Assembly (NCBI GenBank): GCA_937871935.1
Contig: CALMQI010000014.1
Location: 1 to 40,223 of the forward strand
From: an uncultured Burkholderiales bacterium
Lineage (GTDB): Bacteria; Pseudomonadota; Gammaproteobacteria; Burkholderiales; Burkholderiaceae_C
Direction: 5' to 3'
Length of the DNA: 40,223 nucleotides
Below the pieces are notes generated by a model. That model ran no database searches. It saw only the letters and a list, made by a program, of their open reading frames with translations, and was not told the origin of the DNA. Of this stretch, positions 1-7,801 are shown in pieces (position 1 is the first letter of the stretch; each line of letters begins with the position of its first letter). The translations under genes and the position numbers were made by a program.

Positions 1-143
1 GCAGGTGCTCACGAGCTCCCCGTCCTCGCGCTCGCCGAAGGTGAGCGGCCCGGGCAGGCCGGGGGCCTCGGCGTCGGTGGGTCCATCGCCGGTGGTGAAC
101 GACGCGCTGGCCGCGTTGCGCTGAACCGCGGCACTCGCCGCCG
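1..143. other. Window edge, no gene assigned
   Basis: The first 143 bases lie downstream of the SRPBCC gene. The minus strand is open throughout in one frame with GC-ending codons, which could be the start of a gene running off the left edge, but no ATG, GTG or TTG start fits. A plus-strand frame also ends with a stop at 122-124. I cannot decide between them. Confidence 0.3.
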
Positions 144-659
144 TCAGCGCGAGGTGGCCACACCCGGACTGACGCCGAGGTGGCGCGACAGACCGATGCA
201 GCCCGCGCGCATCACGCGATCGTGGTTCCACCGGAACGCCGGCGCCAGCAGCGGGGCCAGCGCCCGCATCCACGGCCGCGACAGCTCGACGCGCCACAGG
301 TAGGTGACGTCGGTGCTGCGGCCCTCCGGGCGCAGCAGCCAGATGCCCTCGCCGCGCAGATGGCCGCGCGAGCGGGCACGCAGGCGCTCGTGGCGCACCG
401 ACTCGATCGCCTCGACCTCGATCACCACGTCGTAGGCCAGCGCGGTGCGCCACTCGATGCGGCGCACGCTGCCCAGTCCGTCGGCGCCGCCGGCGCGCAG
501 CGTGTGCACGGCGCGCACGTAGGGCCACCACGCCGGCCAGTCGTCCGGCGTCGTCAGCGCGGCCCACACCGGCGCCACCGGCGCGGCGATGCGCCAGTGG
601 CTCACCAGGTCGAAGTGCCGGCCGTCCACCGCGCGGGCCGTGGCCGCATCGTGGCTCAC
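144..659 (-). CDS. SRPBCC family protein (second of a pair)
   Basis: This encodes 171 residues with the SRPBCC (START/Bet v 1-like) fold pattern. It has an N-terminal strand VSHWRIAAPVAPVWAALTTP, then WPAWWPYV, then the middle strands. This fold makes a deep hydrophobic cavity for lipids or polyketide-like ligands; the actual ligand is unknown. The start is GTG at 657-659, overlapping the stop of the upstream SRPBCC gene by four bases (GTGA), so the two are probably translationally coupled. A polyketide cyclase/dehydrase label is possible, but no catalytic residues can be assigned. Confidence 0.8.
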   Translation of the reverse strand: MSHDAATARAVDGRHFDLVSHWRIAAPVAPVWAALTTPDDWPAWWPYVRAVHTLRAGGADGLGSVRRIEWRTALAYDVVIEVEAIESVRHERLRARSRGHLRGEGIWLLRPEGRSTDVTYLWRVELSRPWMRALAPLLAPAFRWNHDRVMRAGCIGLSRHLGVSPGVATSR

Positions 660-1165
660 GCGGCGACCGCCGCGCCGGACTGCGCCGGGGCGACGACGGC
701 GTGCGGATAACCACGGCGTTCGATGTCGTCGCGGTCCTCCAGCGCGGCGGCGCTGACCTCCTTGCGCACCTGCGCCTGCAGCAGCGGCCGCAGCAGCGGG
801 CCGATCAGCGGCGGCAGCGGCAGCCGGATCGTGATGTCGACCCGCGTGCCGGCGCGACCGCCGACCGACTCGCGGTGGAAAGCGAAGTCGAGCGTGCCGC
901 CGCGGTTGAAGCCCGCCACGCTCTCGTCGTGGATGCCGCCGTCGGCGCCGATGCGGCGCTCGAACACGTCGCGCTGGCGGATGCCGAGCAGGCGCACCTC
1001 CTGCACGAAGCGCGCGCCGTGCGGGTGGCGCGCCAGTACCTCGAAGCGCAGCTTGGGGTGCACGTTGCGGCGGATGTGGTGGTCCAGGTCGGCGAACTGC
1101 GCGCGCACGGTCTCCACCGGCGCGGCGATCCACTGGGCGTGGCGAACTTCGGCAAAGCGGGTCAT
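656..1165 (-). CDS. SRPBCC family protein (first of a pair)
   Basis: This encodes 169 residues. It opens with FAEVRHAQWIAAPVETVRAQ, the usual first strand and helix of SRPBCC ligand-binding proteins, and continues with alternating strands ending in a long C-terminal helix (LIGPLLRPLLQAQVRKEV). The ATG at 1163-1165 has a strong AGGAGG seven bases upstream, which fixes the start. It overlaps the following SRPBCC gene by four bases. The pair may bind related small hydrophobic ligands or form a heteromer; that is inference. It diverges from the cupin/ECF sigma group, with about 136 bases between. Confidence 0.82.
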   Translation of the reverse strand: MTRFAEVRHAQWIAAPVETVRAQFADLDHHIRRNVHPKLRFEVLARHPHGARFVQEVRLLGIRQRDVFERRIGADGGIHDESVAGFNRGGTLDFAFHRESVGGRAGTRVDITIRLPLPPLIGPLLRPLLQAQVRKEVSAAALEDRDDIERRGYPHAVVAPAQSGAAVAA

Positions 1166-1301
1166 GGAAGCCTCCTGTCGGGGTCTGCTGTGTCGCCCCA
1201 TACGGCGCAGCCGACGCGCTGGATGCCGGGCCGCGCAGCGGCCACCGCCACCCGCCCGAGCCCGCCACGACGCCTTGCATCCGGATCGCCCGGCCGTCCG
1301 T

Positions 1302-1733
1302 ATGCGCGGCATGACAGCCCCAGACGCCGCCCACAGCGGGGCCACGCCGCAGCAGGCCCGTGCCATGCGGCGCCGCCTGCTCGAGCGTGTGGCCGAGGCC
1401 GACGGCTCGCACATCACCATCCCAGCCGACAAGGGCGACTGGCAGCCCTTCATCGACGGCGTGTCGATCAAGGTGCTGCACGAGGGCGACGGTGTGCTGA
1501 GCTACCTGCTGCGGCTGGCGCCCGGCGCGGCGCTGCCGCCGCACCGCCATCCGCTCGACGAGGAATGCCTGGTGCTCGACGGCACCCTGCGCATCGGCAG
1601 CCACACCGAGGTGCAACCCGGCGGTTACCACCTGGCCCACCGCGGTGCGCTGCACCCGACGGTGAGCACGCGCACGGGCGCCACGCTGTTCCTGCGCGGC
1701 GCCCCGCCCGAGGCCGCGCACACGCTGGCGTAG
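1302..1733 (+). CDS. ChrR-like cupin domain protein
   Basis: This encodes 143 residues (140 from the second ATG at 1311). The C-terminal two thirds is a cupin close to the C-terminal domain of the anti-sigma factor ChrR: PPHRHPLDEECLVLDGTL gives the HxH and Glu metal ligands, and a second His follows in GALHPT. No Shine-Dalgarno sequence decides between the two ATGs. It precedes the ECF sigma gene by 43 bases and resembles the second cupin of the protein encoded after that sigma factor. It may sense or bind a ligand for the sigma/anti-sigma pair; it has no sigma-binding domain of its own. Confidence 0.8.
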   Translation: MRGMTAPDAAHSGATPQQARAMRRRLLERVAEADGSHITIPADKGDWQPFIDGVSIKVLHEGDGVLSYLLRLAPGAALPPHRHPLDEECLVLDGTLRIGSHTEVQPGGYHLAHRGALHPTVSTRTGATLFLRGAPPEAAHTLA

Positions 1734-1776
1734 CGCGGCGACCTACCCTTATGCTATGGGAGGCAAGACCCTTCGC

Positions 1777-2544
1777 ATGAACACCACGCCTTCCACGTCG
1801 GCGTCCAGCACACCGCCGCGCGATACCGCCGACGCGGTCGATGACCACGACGCGCTGTTCGACGCGGATCCGGCGACGCTGCTCGACGACACCGCCGATC
1901 CGGCGCCGCGGACGCAGGAGCATGAGTGCGTCACCACAAGCCAGCGCGGCGGCCTCGCCACCCACGGCGATGCCGCCGAGGCGCAGCTCGCCGGCTGGAT
2001 CGATGCCATCGTCGACCACGACGAGCGTGCGTTGACGGCGCTGTACGACGCGACGGTGACACGCGTCTACGCGGTCGTGCTGCGCGTGGTGCGCCGGCCG
2101 GCGCTGGCCGAGGAGGTGGTCGAGGACACCTTCTTCCAGGTCTGGCGCCAGGCGGCGCGCTTCGACGCCGGGCGCGGCCGGGCGCTGACCTGGCTGCTCG
2201 GCATGGCGCGCTCGCGCGCGATCGACGCGATCCGGCGCGAGGCACGCTTTCAGCACGACAGCCTGGACGTCGAGTCGGCCCCCGAGGTCGAAGATGCCCA
2301 CGCACCGGCCGACGAGCTGCTGGCCGCGGCGCGCTGCCACGCCGAGCTGCACCGCGCGCTGATGCAGCTGAGCGCACAGCCGCGTCAGCTGGTCGCGCTG
2401 GCCTTCCTGCGCGGCCTGAGCCATGAAGAGATCGCCAGCCACACCGCGCTGCCGCTGGGCACCGTGAAGTCGCAGATCCGCCGCGCCCTGATCACGCTGC
2501 GCCAGGCGCTCGGCGACAGCGGCGTGACGGCGCTGGCCTCGTGA
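1777..2544 (+). CDS. ECF-type RNA polymerase sigma factor
   Basis: This is an extracytoplasmic-function sigma factor of about 255 residues. Region 2 is visible as AEEVVEDTFFQVWRQAARF and ALTWLLGMARSRAIDAIRRE, and region 4 as LSHEEIASHTALPLGTVKSQ followed by a basic recognition helix. The core resembles the RpoE type paired with ChrR in Rhodobacter. The N-terminal extension of roughly 70 residues, rich in Asp, Ala and Thr, is longer than usual; its GC-ending codons suggest it is translated. ATG 1777 is chosen because GGGAGG lies upstream, though at a long 13-base spacing; ATG 1756 is the alternative. It sits between two ChrR-like cupin genes. Confidence 0.88.
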   Translation: MNTTPSTSASSTPPRDTADAVDDHDALFDADPATLLDDTADPAPRTQEHECVTTSQRGGLATHGDAAEAQLAGWIDAIVDHDERALTALYDATVTRVYAVVLRVVRRPALAEEVVEDTFFQVWRQAARFDAGRGRALTWLLGMARSRAIDAIRREARFQHDSLDVESAPEVEDAHAPADELLAAARCHAELHRALMQLSAQPRQLVALAFLRGLSHEEIASHTALPLGTVKSQIRRALITLRQALGDSGVTALAS

Positions 2545-2569
2545 CGAACCGTCTGCGGAGAGCACATCG

Positions 2570-3433
2570 ATGAATCCCCCCCACGCCAAGCTGGTGCCAC
2601 CGGCGACCGTCGCAAGCCCCGACGACGACGTGGCCGGCTGGCTCGACGAGGCGCTCGCGCCCGCGGGGCCGCCTTCGCCCGACACCGATGCCCAGGCCGC
2701 CGCCGTGCGCGGCCGCCTGCAGCAGCGCCTGGCGGCGTCGCGCGCGGCCGAAGCCGCGATGGTCACGGCGCGCCTGCGCCGCGTGGAGGCCGTCGCGCTC
2801 GCCGCCGGCGTGAGCGCACGAACGCTCTATGCCGCGCACCCGGGCGCCGTGCTACGGCCCGGCGAGCCGCTCCGCGTGCGGCTGATCGAGCTGGCCGCCG
2901 GTGCCCGCCTGACGCCTGCCGCGCTGGGCGGTGAAGCGACATTGCGCGCGCGCCATCGCGAGTGGCTGGTCGTCGCCGGCGCGGTGACGCTCGGCGCCGA
3001 GGTGCTGAGCGCACGCGACTATCACGTCACGCCGGCCGGTCACGACACACCCGTCTGGTCGAGCCGGCACGGCGCGCGGCTGTTCCTGCGCGAGTCCGAC
3101 GCGGTCGGCGGCGACGCGCCGCATACAGTGCGTGATGCCGACGCTGGCTGGCCGGCGTTTGCGCCCGGTATCCAGCGCCGCGTGCTGTGGCAACACGGCG
3201 GCCAGGCCGCGCTGCTGTACCTGGCGCAGCCCGGTGCCCAGGTGCCCGATCACACCCACGGCCACGACGAGGAATGCCTGATGGTCGAGGGCGCGCTGTT
3301 CCTCGACGACGTGCTGCTGCAGCCGGGCGACTACCAGCTGGCGCCGGCCGGCAGCGGGCATCGCGTGACCGCCACCGATACCGGCGTGGTGATCTACGCG
3401 CACGGCGACCTCGATCTGCGCTTCGTCGGCTGA
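2570..3433 (+). CDS. ChrR-like double-cupin protein, putative anti-sigma factor
   Basis: This encodes 287 residues and follows the ECF sigma gene by 25 bases, with GGAGAG before the ATG. Residues 1-75 are a helical Ala/Arg-rich segment in the place of the ChrR sigma-binding domain, but the His-x3-Cys-x2-Cys zinc motif of that domain is absent. Residues about 85-180 look like a first cupin without metal His ligands. Residues about 190-287 are an intact second cupin (PDHTHGHDEECLMVEGAL). By position it should restrain the sigma factor. With no zinc motif it may bind sigma differently, or only sense a signal. Confidence 0.78.
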   Translation: MNPPHAKLVPPATVASPDDDVAGWLDEALAPAGPPSPDTDAQAAAVRGRLQQRLAASRAAEAAMVTARLRRVEAVALAAGVSARTLYAAHPGAVLRPGEPLRVRLIELAAGARLTPAALGGEATLRARHREWLVVAGAVTLGAEVLSARDYHVTPAGHDTPVWSSRHGARLFLRESDAVGGDAPHTVRDADAGWPAFAPGIQRRVLWQHGGQAALLYLAQPGAQVPDHTHGHDEECLMVEGALFLDDVLLQPGDYQLAPAGSGHRVTATDTGVVIYAHGDLDLRFVG

Positions 3434-3463
3434 CACGGCCGACCGCAAACGCCGCCACCATCC

Positions 3464-4162
3464 TTAACTCGCCGTGCGGCACGCCTCCCGCGTGTTGGCG
3501 AACGCACTGCGCCCGAGCCAGCGCCACAGATCGCGTGCGTCACGCGCCCCGCCACGCACACGGACCGCACGGCTTGCCACGGCTTCGAGGGCATCGCGGT
3601 CGCCGGTCCAGATCTCGGTGAGCGCAAGTACCGTCGACTCCACCACCAAGGTGGGTTCGGGTCCCGGGTCGTCGCGGCACAGGTCGGCGCTACCTCCCTC
3701 GACGACCAGCCACCAGCGGCGCTCGCCGGCGTGCGCGTCGGTGAAGCGGAACTGGATGTGCACCGAACGATCGCGCGGGAACTCGTCGAGCTGCACGAAG
3801 CGGCGGATGTCCCACATCAGAAAGCCCGCGTCGAGTTGACCGCGCTTGAGGCGGCTGCCGATCCAGCGCGCGCCCCACTCGCCCAGCGCCATGACGAGCG
3901 GGCGCAGCTCCTCACCGGCACCGGTCAGATGGTATTCGGCGGTCCGGCCGGCCGCACCGACGACTCGCTTGACGACGCCGATCTGCTCGAGGTTGCGCAA
4001 CCGTTGCGCCAGCAGCGATGCCGACATGCGCGGCACGCCGCGGCGAATGTCGTTGAAGCGCGTGCTGCCGCAGAGCAGCTCGCGCACGACCAACGGCGTC
4101 CAGCGTTCACCGAACACCTCTGCGCCGCGGGCGACCGTGCAGAACTGGCCGTAGTCGATCAT
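3464..4162 (-). CDS. HxlR family transcriptional regulator with C-terminal SCP2-like domain
   Basis: This encodes 232 residues. Residues 1-105 are a winged-helix HxlR domain: FCTVARGAEVFGERWTPLVV with the usual early Cys, then LLCGSTRFNDIRRGVPRMSA and the wing region EYHLTGAGEEL. Residues about 110-215 resemble the sterol-carrier (SCP2) domain fused to many actinobacterial and proteobacterial HxlR proteins, which probably binds an effector. It is transcribed divergently from the methyltransferase gene and probably controls it and itself through the repeats at 4198-4263. It converges with the ChrR-like gene, leaving only 30 bases. Confidence 0.87.
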   Translation of the reverse strand: MIDYGQFCTVARGAEVFGERWTPLVVRELLCGSTRFNDIRRGVPRMSASLLAQRLRNLEQIGVVKRVVGAAGRTAEYHLTGAGEELRPLVMALGEWGARWIGSRLKRGQLDAGFLMWDIRRFVQLDEFPRDRSVHIQFRFTDAHAGERRWWLVVEGGSADLCRDDPGPEPTLVVESTVLALTEIWTGDRDALEAVASRAVRVRGGARDARDLWRWLGRSAFANTREACRTAS

Positions 4163-4197
4163 GAGCCGAGGTTAACGGATGCAAGGCTGGTGCGCGA

Positions 4198-4263
4198 GTC
4201 CAGATTCTGGACTGGCAGCCGAGAGGGGTTGTGCAATGCGCCCGGTGCAACTTCTGGACTGGC
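4198..4263. promoter_or_regulatory. Operator-like repeats between HxlR and methyltransferase genes
   Basis: A perfect inverted repeat GTCCAG-ATT-CTGGAC lies at 4198-4212. The 12-mer TTCTGGACTGGC occurs at 4205-4216 and again at 4252-4263, 47 bases apart. Spaced repeated sites between a divergent regulator and its neighbour are typical of operators; that HxlR is the binder is inference. Confidence 0.55.
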
Positions 4264-4337
4264 CCGACCGTCCGTTTGGCACCAAAGTCTCTTCATCCGC
4301 CGATACCCGGCGGGCTTTGACAACAGGAGACAGGCCC

Positions 4338-5222
4338 ATGAACACCGTCCTGCAACCCGCCGCGCCGACCGCCTTCGACGCAAAGAAGTTCAAGACCACG
4401 ACCCGGGCGCAGTGGCAAAGCGCGGCCGAGGCGTGGCACAGATGGGGCCCGTTCATCGGCAGCTGGCTGGCCGACGCCACCGAAGCGATGTTCGAGGCCG
4501 CGCGTGTCGGCCCCGGCTGCCGCATTCTCGACATCGCCGCCGGGGCCGGCGAGCAGTCGCTCGCGGCGGCGCGACGCGTCGGCGCTGGCGGCCACGTGCT
4601 CGCCACCGACATCGCGCCGGCGCTGCTGGCCTATGCCGAACGCGACGCCCAGGCGGCCGGCCTTGGCGGCATCGTCGCCACGCGCGAAATCGATGGCGAG
4701 GCGCTCACGAGCTTGCCGGCGGCCTCGTTCGACGTCGCGATCAGCCGCGTCGGACTCATCTACTTTCCCGACCAGCAGCGCGCACTGGCCGGCATGAAGC
4801 ACGCGCTGAAGCCCGGCGGACGCGTCGCGGCGATTGTCTACTCGACGCCTGAGCGCAATGCCTTCTTCTCGCTGCCGGTGAAGATCATCCGCGAGCGCGC
4901 CCGGTTGCCGGCGCCGCTGGCGGGCCAGCCCGGGCCGTTCTCACTTGGTGGCGACGGCGTGCTCGAGGCCGCGTTCGCGAAAGCGGGATTCAAGGACATC
5001 GTGGTCCGCCGCGTCCCCTCGCCGGTGAAGCTGCCGAGTGCGGCCGAGTGCGTGCGGTTCGAGCGCGAGTCCTTCGGTGCGCTGCACCAGATGATGTCCG
5101 GGCTCGATGAGCATCAACGTGCACAGGTCTGGCATGACATCGAGGTGGCACTGGCCACGTTCGAGACGAAGGACGGCTTCGTCGGTCCCTGCGAGATGCT
5201 GGTCGGCGTCGGGACGGCGTGA
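4338..5222 (+). CDS. Class I SAM-dependent methyltransferase
   Basis: This encodes 294 residues. The Rossmann-like methyltransferase core has motif I as ILDIAAGAGEQSLAAARRVG, an acidic residue after strand 2 (VLATDIAPALL), motif IV-like FDVAISRVGLIYFPD and a post-motif ALKPGGRVAAIVY. The UbiE/COQ5-like architecture suggests an O- or C-methyltransferase on a small molecule; the substrate is unknown. AGGAG at 4325-4329 sets the start at 4338. Divergent from the HxlR gene, so it is probably the regulator's main target. Confidence 0.88.
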   Translation: MNTVLQPAAPTAFDAKKFKTTTRAQWQSAAEAWHRWGPFIGSWLADATEAMFEAARVGPGCRILDIAAGAGEQSLAAARRVGAGGHVLATDIAPALLAYAERDAQAAGLGGIVATREIDGEALTSLPAASFDVAISRVGLIYFPDQQRALAGMKHALKPGGRVAAIVYSTPERNAFFSLPVKIIRERARLPAPLAGQPGPFSLGGDGVLEAAFAKAGFKDIVVRRVPSPVKLPSAAECVRFERESFGALHQMMSGLDEHQRAQVWHDIEVALATFETKDGFVGPCEMLVGVGTA

Positions 5223-5308
5223 GCGTCGTTCGCAGACATGGGCCGGCCGGAGAGCCCACCGAACGTCGGGGGGCCGAGCGGCCGCAGTGGACGCAAGAGC
5301 CTCGGCCG

Positions 5309-5866
5309 CTACTTCAGCTCGACCTTGATGCCGTCGGCCAGCACCGTGATGGCGCCGATCTCGTAGGTCTTGCTGCCGAAGCTCAGCTCTTCGACTGTGA
5401 AGGTGCGAAGAACTCGGCCCTGCAGCACTTCCTGCGCGACCAGACCACCGATCTGCTGCAGCAGTTCGGCGTCGCCGCCGCTGACACCCTGCAGCTCCAG
5501 GCGCTCGGCCTTGGGCTGCTCGAGGCGCAGCGCGCGCGCAGCGGCGTCATAGCGCAGCGCACTGCTGAGCGCGATCGTGCCGTCCACGCGACCAGCCCGC
5601 AGCAGCGAACTGGCGATCGACACACGAGCTGTGATGGCCGCGCGGTTGGCCGCCGCGTTCAGGCCCAGTTGCGGGTCAGTCAGTGCCACCAAGGCGATCT
5701 CGGCGTAGCGCTGTGAAATGGGGAACTGCTTGGCGATCATGGCCTGCAGCTCGGCACGGGTGGCCGTGTATTCGCTCGCCCAGAAGTCGAATGCAGCTCG
5801 AGCGCGCCACGGGAGTGCGGCGCCGAGCGCGGCCAGGCACAGGTGGCGACGAGAAAAGTGCGGCAT
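5309..5866 (-). CDS. DUF1439 family exported protein
   Basis: This encodes 185 residues. The first 26 residues form a signal peptide with a twin arginine (SRRHLCLAALGAALPW, then ARA), so it may use Tat or Sec export. The rest matches the DUF1439 pattern known from the YceB lipoprotein: an N-terminal helix FPISQRYAEIALVALTDPQL, then paired strands with a late helix LLQQIGGLVAQEVLQG. Unlike YceB, no lipobox Cys is evident. Function is unknown; the fold resembles lipid-binding tubular proteins. It lies 47 bases after tarD on the same strand but is probably functionally separate. Confidence 0.72.
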   Translation of the reverse strand: MPHFSRRHLCLAALGAALPWRARAAFDFWASEYTATRAELQAMIAKQFPISQRYAEIALVALTDPQLGLNAAANRAAITARVSIASSLLRAGRVDGTIALSSALRYDAAARALRLEQPKAERLELQGVSGGDAELLQQIGGLVAQEVLQGRVLRTFTVEELSFGSKTYEIGAITVLADGIKVELK

Positions 5867-5913
5867 GGGCAACAGGAATCGGGCTGCTGCGATTGTGCGC
5901 GTGGCCCTTGCAT

Positions 5914-7083
5914 CTACGTCGCCAGCGCCTTCATCTCCGCGTGCAGGTCGGCCTTGCCTTCGAAGCCGATGCCCGGCAGCTCGGGCAGCGTGACGTAGCC
6001 GTTCTCGACGCGCACGCCGTCGGGGAAACCGCCGTAGGGCTGGAACAAGTCGGGGTAGCTCTCGTTGCCACCCAGGCCCAGGCCGGCAGCGATGGCCAGC
6101 GACATCTGGTGCCCGCCGTGCGGCACGCAGCGCTTGGCACTCCAGCCGTGCTCGTGCAGCATGTCCAGCGTGCGCAGGTATTCCACCAGGCCGTAGCTGA
6201 GCGCGCAGTCGAACTGCAGCCAGTCGCGGTCGGGGCGCATGCCGCCGTAGCGGATCAGGTTGCGCGCATCCTGCATCGAGAACAGGTTCTCGCCGGTGGC
6301 CATCGGCTTGTCGTAGTGGTTGGCCAGCTCGGCCTGCAGCGCGTAGTCCAGCGGGTCGCCGGCCTCCTCGTACCAGAACAGGTCGTATTGCGATAGTGCC
6401 TTCGCGTAGGCCACCGCGGTCAACAGGTCGAAGCGGCCGTTGGCGTCCACGGCCAGGCGCTGGCCGGGGCCGAGCAGCTTGAGCACGGCCTCGATGCGCT
6501 GGCAGTCTTCGGCCAGCGTGGCGCCACCGATCTTCTTCTTCACCACGCTGTAGCCGCGGTCCAGGTAGCCCTGCATCTCGCGCGTCAGGCCTTCGAGGCC
6601 CTGGCCCGGCCAGTAGTAGCCGCCGGCCGCGTAGACGAAGACGCGCGGGTCGGCGCTCTGGCCGTGGCCATAGCGCTGGGCCAGCAAGCGGTGCAACGGC
6701 TGGCGCTCGATCTTGGCCACCGCGTCCCACACCGCCATGTCGATGGTGCCCACGGCCACCGAGCGTTCGCCGTGGCCGCCCGGCTTCTCGTTGGCCATCA
6801 TCGCGGCCCACACGCGGTGCGGATCGAGGTTGTCGCGCTCGGGGTCGCGCAGCGTGTCGGGTGCGGCCTCCAGCACGCGCGGGATGAAGCGCTCGCGCAT
6901 CAGCGCGCCCTGGCCGTAGCGGCCGTTGGAGTTGAAGCCGTAGCCGATCACCGGCTTGCCGTCGCGCACGACGTCGGTCACGACGGCCACCAGGCTCAGC
7001 GTCATCTTCGAGAAGTCGATGTACGAGTTGCGGATGGACGAACTGATGGGCCGCGTGGATTCGCGGATCTCGACGATTCTCAT
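5914..7083 (-). CDS. tarD: D(-)-tartrate dehydratase
   Basis: This 389-residue enolase-superfamily protein dehydrates D-tartrate to oxaloacetate in the cytoplasm. It matches the characterised Bradyrhizobium enzyme, as I recall it, in length and across the catalytic residues: the KxK lysines within K182-K184, metal ligands D213 (AVDANGRF), E239 (FWYEE) and E265 (ATGEN), and the base H322 (PHGGHQMSL). The signature GYGFNSNGRYGQG is present. It follows the SDR gene by 19 bases in a four-gene run (DapA-like, Bug, SDR, tarD), with a LysR gene divergent. Oxaloacetate enters central metabolism directly. This is one of the surest assignments in the window. Confidence 0.93.
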   Translation of the reverse strand: MRIVEIRESTRPISSSIRNSYIDFSKMTLSLVAVVTDVVRDGKPVIGYGFNSNGRYGQGALMRERFIPRVLEAAPDTLRDPERDNLDPHRVWAAMMANEKPGGHGERSVAVGTIDMAVWDAVAKIERQPLHRLLAQRYGHGQSADPRVFVYAAGGYYWPGQGLEGLTREMQGYLDRGYSVVKKKIGGATLAEDCQRIEAVLKLLGPGQRLAVDANGRFDLLTAVAYAKALSQYDLFWYEEAGDPLDYALQAELANHYDKPMATGENLFSMQDARNLIRYGGMRPDRDWLQFDCALSYGLVEYLRTLDMLHEHGWSAKRCVPHGGHQMSLAIAAGLGLGGNESYPDLFQPYGGFPDGVRVENGYVTLPELPGIGFEGKADLHAEMKALAT

Positions 7084-7102
7084 GATGCTGGGGGGTCTCG
7101 GT

Positions 7103-7801
7103 TCAGCGCGCCAGCGAGGCGCCGCCGCAGATCTGGAGGTCCTGGCCGGTAATCGCCGCGGCCGCGGGGCTGAGCAGGTAGCCCACGAGCGACGCGATCT
7201 CGTCGGGTTGGATCAGGCGCCCGATCGGCGGCAGCACCGGCGTCACGTCGCGCCGCGCCGGGTCGTCGGTCATGGTGGTCTGGGTGGCCGCGGGCGAGAC
7301 CACGTTGACCGTGACGCCCGAGGCCACCACTTCGGCAGCCCAGCTGCGGGCCAGGCCCAGCAGCGCCGCCTTGGTGGCGGCGTACTGGCTGCGCCCCGCC
7401 TTGCCCTGCGCCACCCGGCTGCCGATCAGCACCACGCGTCCCCACCCGGCCCGCGCCATCGCGGGCAGCAGCACATCGGCCAGGCGGATGGCGGCCTCGA
7501 CGTGCAGGCGCCACATCAGCACGCCATCCTCGACGCTCAGCCGGCCGAGCGGGCCCACGCGCAGCACGCCGGCGGCATGCACCAGCGCGTCGAGCGTGCC
7601 GAGTGCAGCGGCCGCGCGCGCGGTGACCTGGGCGTCGGTGAGGTCCACGGCCACGTGCGTGAACGCGGCGTGCGCAATCGCGCCGGGCGCACGGTCCAGG
7701 CCCGTCACCTGCCAGCCGTCGGCGAGCAGCCGCTCGGCCACCGCGCGGCCGATGCCGGAACTGCTGCCGGTGACCACCGCGCGCCGTGGCTCACTCGGCA
7801 C
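7103..7801 (-). CDS. SDR family oxidoreductase
   Basis: This encodes 232 residues of a classical short-chain dehydrogenase: cofactor motif TGSSSGIG (residues 11-18), AAG in place of NNAG, and S128, Y140 and K144 as the catalytic set (SQYAATKAAL). The C-terminal ITGQDLQICGGASLAR is the usual ending. The start is GTG at 7799-7801 with AAGGAA upstream, overlapping the Bug gene by 11 bases. In the tartrate operon it may interconvert a hydroxy acid and an oxo acid; the substrate is not readable from sequence. Confidence 0.86.
   Translation of the reverse strand: MPSEPRRAVVTGSSSGIGRAVAERLLADGWQVTGLDRAPGAIAHAAFTHVAVDLTDAQVTARAAAALGTLDALVHAAGVLRVGPLGRLSVEDGVLMWRLHVEAAIRLADVLLPAMARAGWGRVVLIGSRVAQGKAGRSQYAATKAALLGLARSWAAEVVASGVTVNVVSPAATQTTMTDDPARRDVTPVLPPIGRLIQPDEIASLVGYLLSPAAAAITGQDLQICGGASLAR

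Noticed and set aside
1922..2035. A well-spaced AGGAGC-ATG start inside the ECF sigma gene, in another frame, suggesting a frameshift
   Set aside because: The sigma frame keeps GC-ending codons continuously from 1777 through this point, while the alternative frame loses that bias and stops at 2035.
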